Positions 61,649 to 64,000 of a stretch of DNA of 64,000 nucleotides are shown one piece after another. Made by a program: the position numbers and the translations under genes. Position 1 is the first letter of the stretch. Each line of letters starts with the position of its first letter. Source of the stretch: Pseudomonas quercus (GTDB lineage: Bacteria > Pseudomonadota > Gammaproteobacteria > Pseudomonadales > Pseudomonadaceae); NCBI RefSeq assembly GCF_012033695.1, contig NZ_JAAVJI010000013.1, positions 62,001-126,000 on the forward strand. The letters run 5' to 3'. The notes under the pieces are model-generated. The model saw only the letters and a program-made list of their open reading frames with translations. It searched no databases and was not told the DNA's origin.

Positions 61649-62902
61649 TCAGCGGTAAACCGGGAAGTCGGCGCACAGTGCACTGACCTGGGTGGCCACG
61701 TTGGCCTCCACATCAGCGTCGCCGAGGTTGTCGAGGATGTCGCAGATCCAGCTGGCCAAGGTTTGGCATTGTTCGACCTTGAAGCCGCGGCTGGTCACCG
61801 CCGGGGTGCCGATGCGCAGGCCCGAGGTCACGAAAGGCGACTGCGGGTCGTTGGGCACGGCGTTCTTGTTCACAGTGATGTGAGCGCGGCCCAAGGCTGC
61901 ATCCGCCGCTTTGCCCGTCAGGCCCTGGCGAATCAGGCTGACCAGGAACAAGTGGTTGTCGGTGCCACCGGAAATCACATCGTAGCCGCGCTCGATGAAA
62001 ATACCCGCCATGGCCTGGGCGTTATCAATCACCTGCTGCTGGTAGGCCTTGAAGCCTGGCTCCAGCGCCTCTTTGAAGCACACGGCCTTGGCGGCAATCA
62101 CGTGCATCAGAGGGCCGCCCTGGCCGCCAGGGAATACGGCCGAGTTAAGTTTCTTTTCCAGCTCTTCGTTGGCGCGGGCCAGAATCAGGCCACCGCGTGG
62201 GCCGCGAAGGGTTTTGTGGGTGGTGGTGGTGACCACGTCTGCGAAAGGCAACGGGTTCGGGTACAGCCCTGCCGCTACCAGGCCTGCCACGTGGGCCATG
62301 TCCACGAACAGGTAGGCACCTACTTTGTCGGCGATTTCACGGAAACGCGCAAAATTGAGGGTTTTGGAGTAGGCCGAAAAGCCTGCGATCAGCATCTTGG
62401 GCTTGCATTCCAAGGCCAGACGCTCGACTTCGTCGTAGTCGATCAGGCCGGTTTCGGTGTCCAGGCCGTACTGCACCGCGTTGTACAGCTTGCCCGAGAA
62501 GCTGACTTTGGCCCCATGGGTCAAGTGGCCCCCATGGGCCAGGCTCATGCCCAGCACTGTGTCGCCGGCTTCCAGCAGCGCAAGGTACACCGCTGCGTTG
62601 GCCTGGGAACCAGAATGCGGCTGCACGTTGGCGTAATCGGCACCGAACAGTGCCTTGGCACGGTCGATGGCCAACTGCTCTACCTTGTCCACGTATTCGC
62701 AACCGCCGTAGTAGCGCTTGCCCGGGTATCCTTCGGCGTACTTGTTGGTCAGGCCACTGCCCTGCGCTTCCATCACCCGCTTGCTGGTGTAGTTTTCCGA
62801 GGCGATCAGCTCGATATGGTCTTCCTGGCGCTGTTCTTCGGCGTTCATCGCGGCCAGCAGTACGTCGTCATAGCCTTGGATCTGGTCTTGCTTGCTGAAC
62901 AT
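61649..62902 (-). CDS. glyA: Serine hydroxymethyltransferase
   Basis: 417 residues from MFSKQDQIQGYDDVLL. PLP lysine in VTTTTHKTLRGPRGG; other signatures ELIASENYTSKRVMEAQGS and LTNKYAEGYPGKRYYGG. It makes serine from glycine and methylene-THF, using both products of the sarcosine oxidase encoded downstream, and is the first gene of the leftward operon glyA-soxBDAG-purU-fdhA (short gaps of 15 to 135 bp). The 117-bp gap to the next gene likely holds the promoter. Confidence 0.96.
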   Translation of the reverse strand: MFSKQDQIQGYDDVLLAAMNAEEQRQEDHIELIASENYTSKRVMEAQGSGLTNKYAEGYPGKRYYGGCEYVDKVEQLAIDRAKALFGADYANVQPHSGSQANAAVYLALLEAGDTVLGMSLAHGGHLTHGAKVSFSGKLYNAVQYGLDTETGLIDYDEVERLALECKPKMLIAGFSAYSKTLNFARFREIADKVGAYLFVDMAHVAGLVAAGLYPNPLPFADVVTTTTHKTLRGPRGGLILARANEELEKKLNSAVFPGGQGGPLMHVIAAKAVCFKEALEPGFKAYQQQVIDNAQAMAGIFIERGYDVISGGTDNHLFLVSLIRQGLTGKAADAALGRAHITVNKNAVPNDPQSPFVTSGLRIGTPAVTSRGFKVEQCQTLASWICDILDNLGDADVEANVATQVSALCADFPVYR

Positions 62903-63019
62903 CGCGGATCTCCCAGCGCGGATGGCGCCTGTTGTCGGTGCGCCTATTGAAGGCATGGGAGCGATGGTAGGGCCCGGCCGGTGTTGCCAGATGCCCATGG
63001 GCGCCACGCATCGGCGCAA

Positions 63020-64000
63020 TTACGACATGGCGCTAGTCGGTAATTCGGTAGCCGTGTGGTAGCGAATCAGCCAAGCGCCTAGCAGCGTGATACCGATTGC
63101 CGTGGCCATCAGGGTGGCCAACATAGAGGGGCGCTCGCCCACCAGATAAAGCGTTAGCCCCACCACCGGCAGCACGGCCTGGTTCAATAGCACTACCAGC
63201 GAGGAAACGCTCGCCAGGCGCTCCACCGGTACAACCTGAATGCGCAGGCTGCGGCAGAAATTGATCATGAACACCTTGCCGCCGATGTTCAGGGCATACA
63301 GGGCAAGAAAGCCCAGCAGGTAGGCTTGAGAGAGGATCATCACGCCGCTGGCGACCGCCGTGACCAACGCGGCCAGGGTAAACAGCCGCAATGGCGGCAT
63401 GGCCGATGACAACCTGGGGTACAACAGCGTAGCGGCCACACCGCAGAGGCCGGCGCAGATATCCACAAAGGCAAAGTAGTGAATGGGCAGCTGCATGGCG
63501 CGGTCGATCAGGGTTACCGCGCTCGCCTCCACCAACCCGTCAAACGCATTATTGCCGACCGCCAGCACCACTGAACTTGCCAGCAAGGGCGTCAGCAAAA
63601 TGAATTTCAGGTGCTTAGCAGCAGGCACTACAGCGGTGTGTTCGCTGCCAGTGGTATTACGTGGAACGGCGCGATTGAACAGGTAACAACCTGCATTTAT
63701 GCCATACAAGGCAGCCGCCAGCGCTAACAGGGTGACAGCGCCAGCGGAATACCCGATAAAGCCTATCAAGGGCCCTGTAACCATCGCCAACTGGTCAATA
63801 CGGCACAGCATGTTTACATCCCGATCCACCTTACGGCTTACCAGGGCGATCATTTTTTCGTAGGCGATCAGGCTTTGCGCACTACCGATAGCCACCAGCC
63901 CACCCAGCAGGCCGCCGACAGCCGTTACCGTCAGCGCCGCGGGCTCGCCCCACAACACCAGGATCACACACAGGCAGCCCACGAACTTGACCAGGTCCGA
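63020..64000 (-). CDS. MFS-type membrane transporter, 5' partial
   Basis: The frame is open to the right edge of the window; 326 residues are visible. About ten hydrophobic helices with a small-residue GSAQSLIAYEKM loop and a central RPSML-type loop. It resembles MFS permeases of the efflux type, but no family motif is clear. Its last codon is 117 bp from the glyA start (both on the minus strand), so glyA may be a downstream gene of it or have its own promoter. The N-terminus lies outside the window. Confidence 0.7.
   Translation of the reverse strand, partial: SDLVKFVGCLCVILVLWGEPAALTVTAVGGLLGGLVAIGSAQSLIAYEKMIALVSRKVDRDVNMLCRIDQLAMVTGPLIGFIGYSAGAVTLLALAAALYGINAGCYLFNRAVPRNTTGSEHTAVVPAAKHLKFILLTPLLASSVVLAVGNNAFDGLVEASAVTLIDRAMQLPIHYFAFVDICAGLCGVAATLLYPRLSSAMPPLRLFTLAALVTAVASGVMILSQAYLLGFLALYALNIGGKVFMINFCRSLRIQVVPVERLASVSSLVVLLNQAVLPVVGLTLYLVGERPSMLATLMATAIGITLLGAWLIRYHTATELPTSAMS

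Noticed and set aside
60098..62950. Open frames opposite soxB and glyA
   Set aside because: GC-rich shadows; sense genes have complete signatures and tight operon spacing.
1..64000. CRISPR arrays, tRNA or rRNA genes
   Set aside because: No regular repeat-spacer pattern, no cloverleaf-like sequence and no ribosomal RNA sequence was recognised while reading; a covariance search would settle tRNA and small-RNA genes.

Overview
The window is a 64 kb stretch of a GC-rich gammaproteobacterial chromosome, almost certainly a Pseudomonas of the P. putida group. Evidence: a pqqFABCDE operon with pqqF in front of pqqA, a biotin operon ordered bioBFHCD, a heterotetrameric sarcosine oxidase operon (glyA-soxBDAG-purU-fdhA) with glutathione-independent formaldehyde dehydrogenase, an OprD-family porin and malate synthase G. 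The species-level assignment and all synteny remarks rest on memory of the group, not on a search.

Layout. (1) 1-11.75 kb, + strand: the end of an exopolysaccharide (Wzx/Wzy-type) cluster. It holds a tyrosine autokinase (5' end outside the window), a WbqC-like protein, an RfaH/NusG paralogue, four glycosyltransferases, a Wzy-like polymerase, a secreted glycoside hydrolase, the WcaJ-type initiating sugar-phosphate transferase and the Wza outer-membrane lipoprotein. No flippase is visible. (2) 12.0-19.6 kb, +: pqqF, pqqA, an attenuator-like hairpin, pqqBCDE and an S9 peptidase, that is, the complete PQQ pathway. (3) 19.6-25.3 kb, -: a YqaE/Pmp3 peptide, two paralogous acyl-CoA dehydrogenases and, between them, a membrane diguanylate cyclase. 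Two overlapping PsrA-like operators lie upstream of the second dehydrogenase. (4) About 25.56-32.17 kb: an AT-richer island with a DHA2 efflux pump, a decayed IS30-family transposase, and a three-gene + strand cassette: a clavaminate-synthase-like Fe(II)/2-oxoglutarate oxygenase, an enamidase-like amidohydrolase and a BASS-type transporter. This is the best candidate for an undescribed system. (5) 32.2-37.0 kb, -: a small FlgC-like protein and bioD, bioC, bioH, bioF, bioB. (6) 37.05-42.57 kb, +: comF, a ModE-type regulator, a PhoX-like Tat substrate, srkA and rarD. (7) 42.6-52.8 kb: a cluster of perfect DnaA boxes in a convergent intergenic region, a GcvR-like ACT protein, glcB, an OprD porin, a response regulator, a DUF294/CBS protein with a DnaQ-like exonuclease, a retropepsin-like protease, an acyltransferase and a DUF2780 protein. 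(8) 53.0-54.1 kb: an orphan RHS-core protein and a C-terminal relic of a PQQ-dependent dehydrogenase. (9) 54.1-62.9 kb, -: the sarcosine/one-carbon operon. (10) 63.0 kb to the end, -: an MFS-type transporter running off the window.

How it fits together. PQQ made in region 2 serves periplasmic quinoprotein dehydrogenases elsewhere on the chromosome; one such gene survives here only as a relic. The sox operon converts sarcosine to glycine plus methylene-tetrahydrofolate or formaldehyde. GlyA, PurU and FdhA then handle the glycine and the one-carbon units. The island cassette looks like uptake (BASS), oxidation or desaturation (2OG oxygenase) and opening of a cyclic amide or enamide (enamidase-like), but the substrate is unknown. 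No tRNA, rRNA or CRISPR array was seen.
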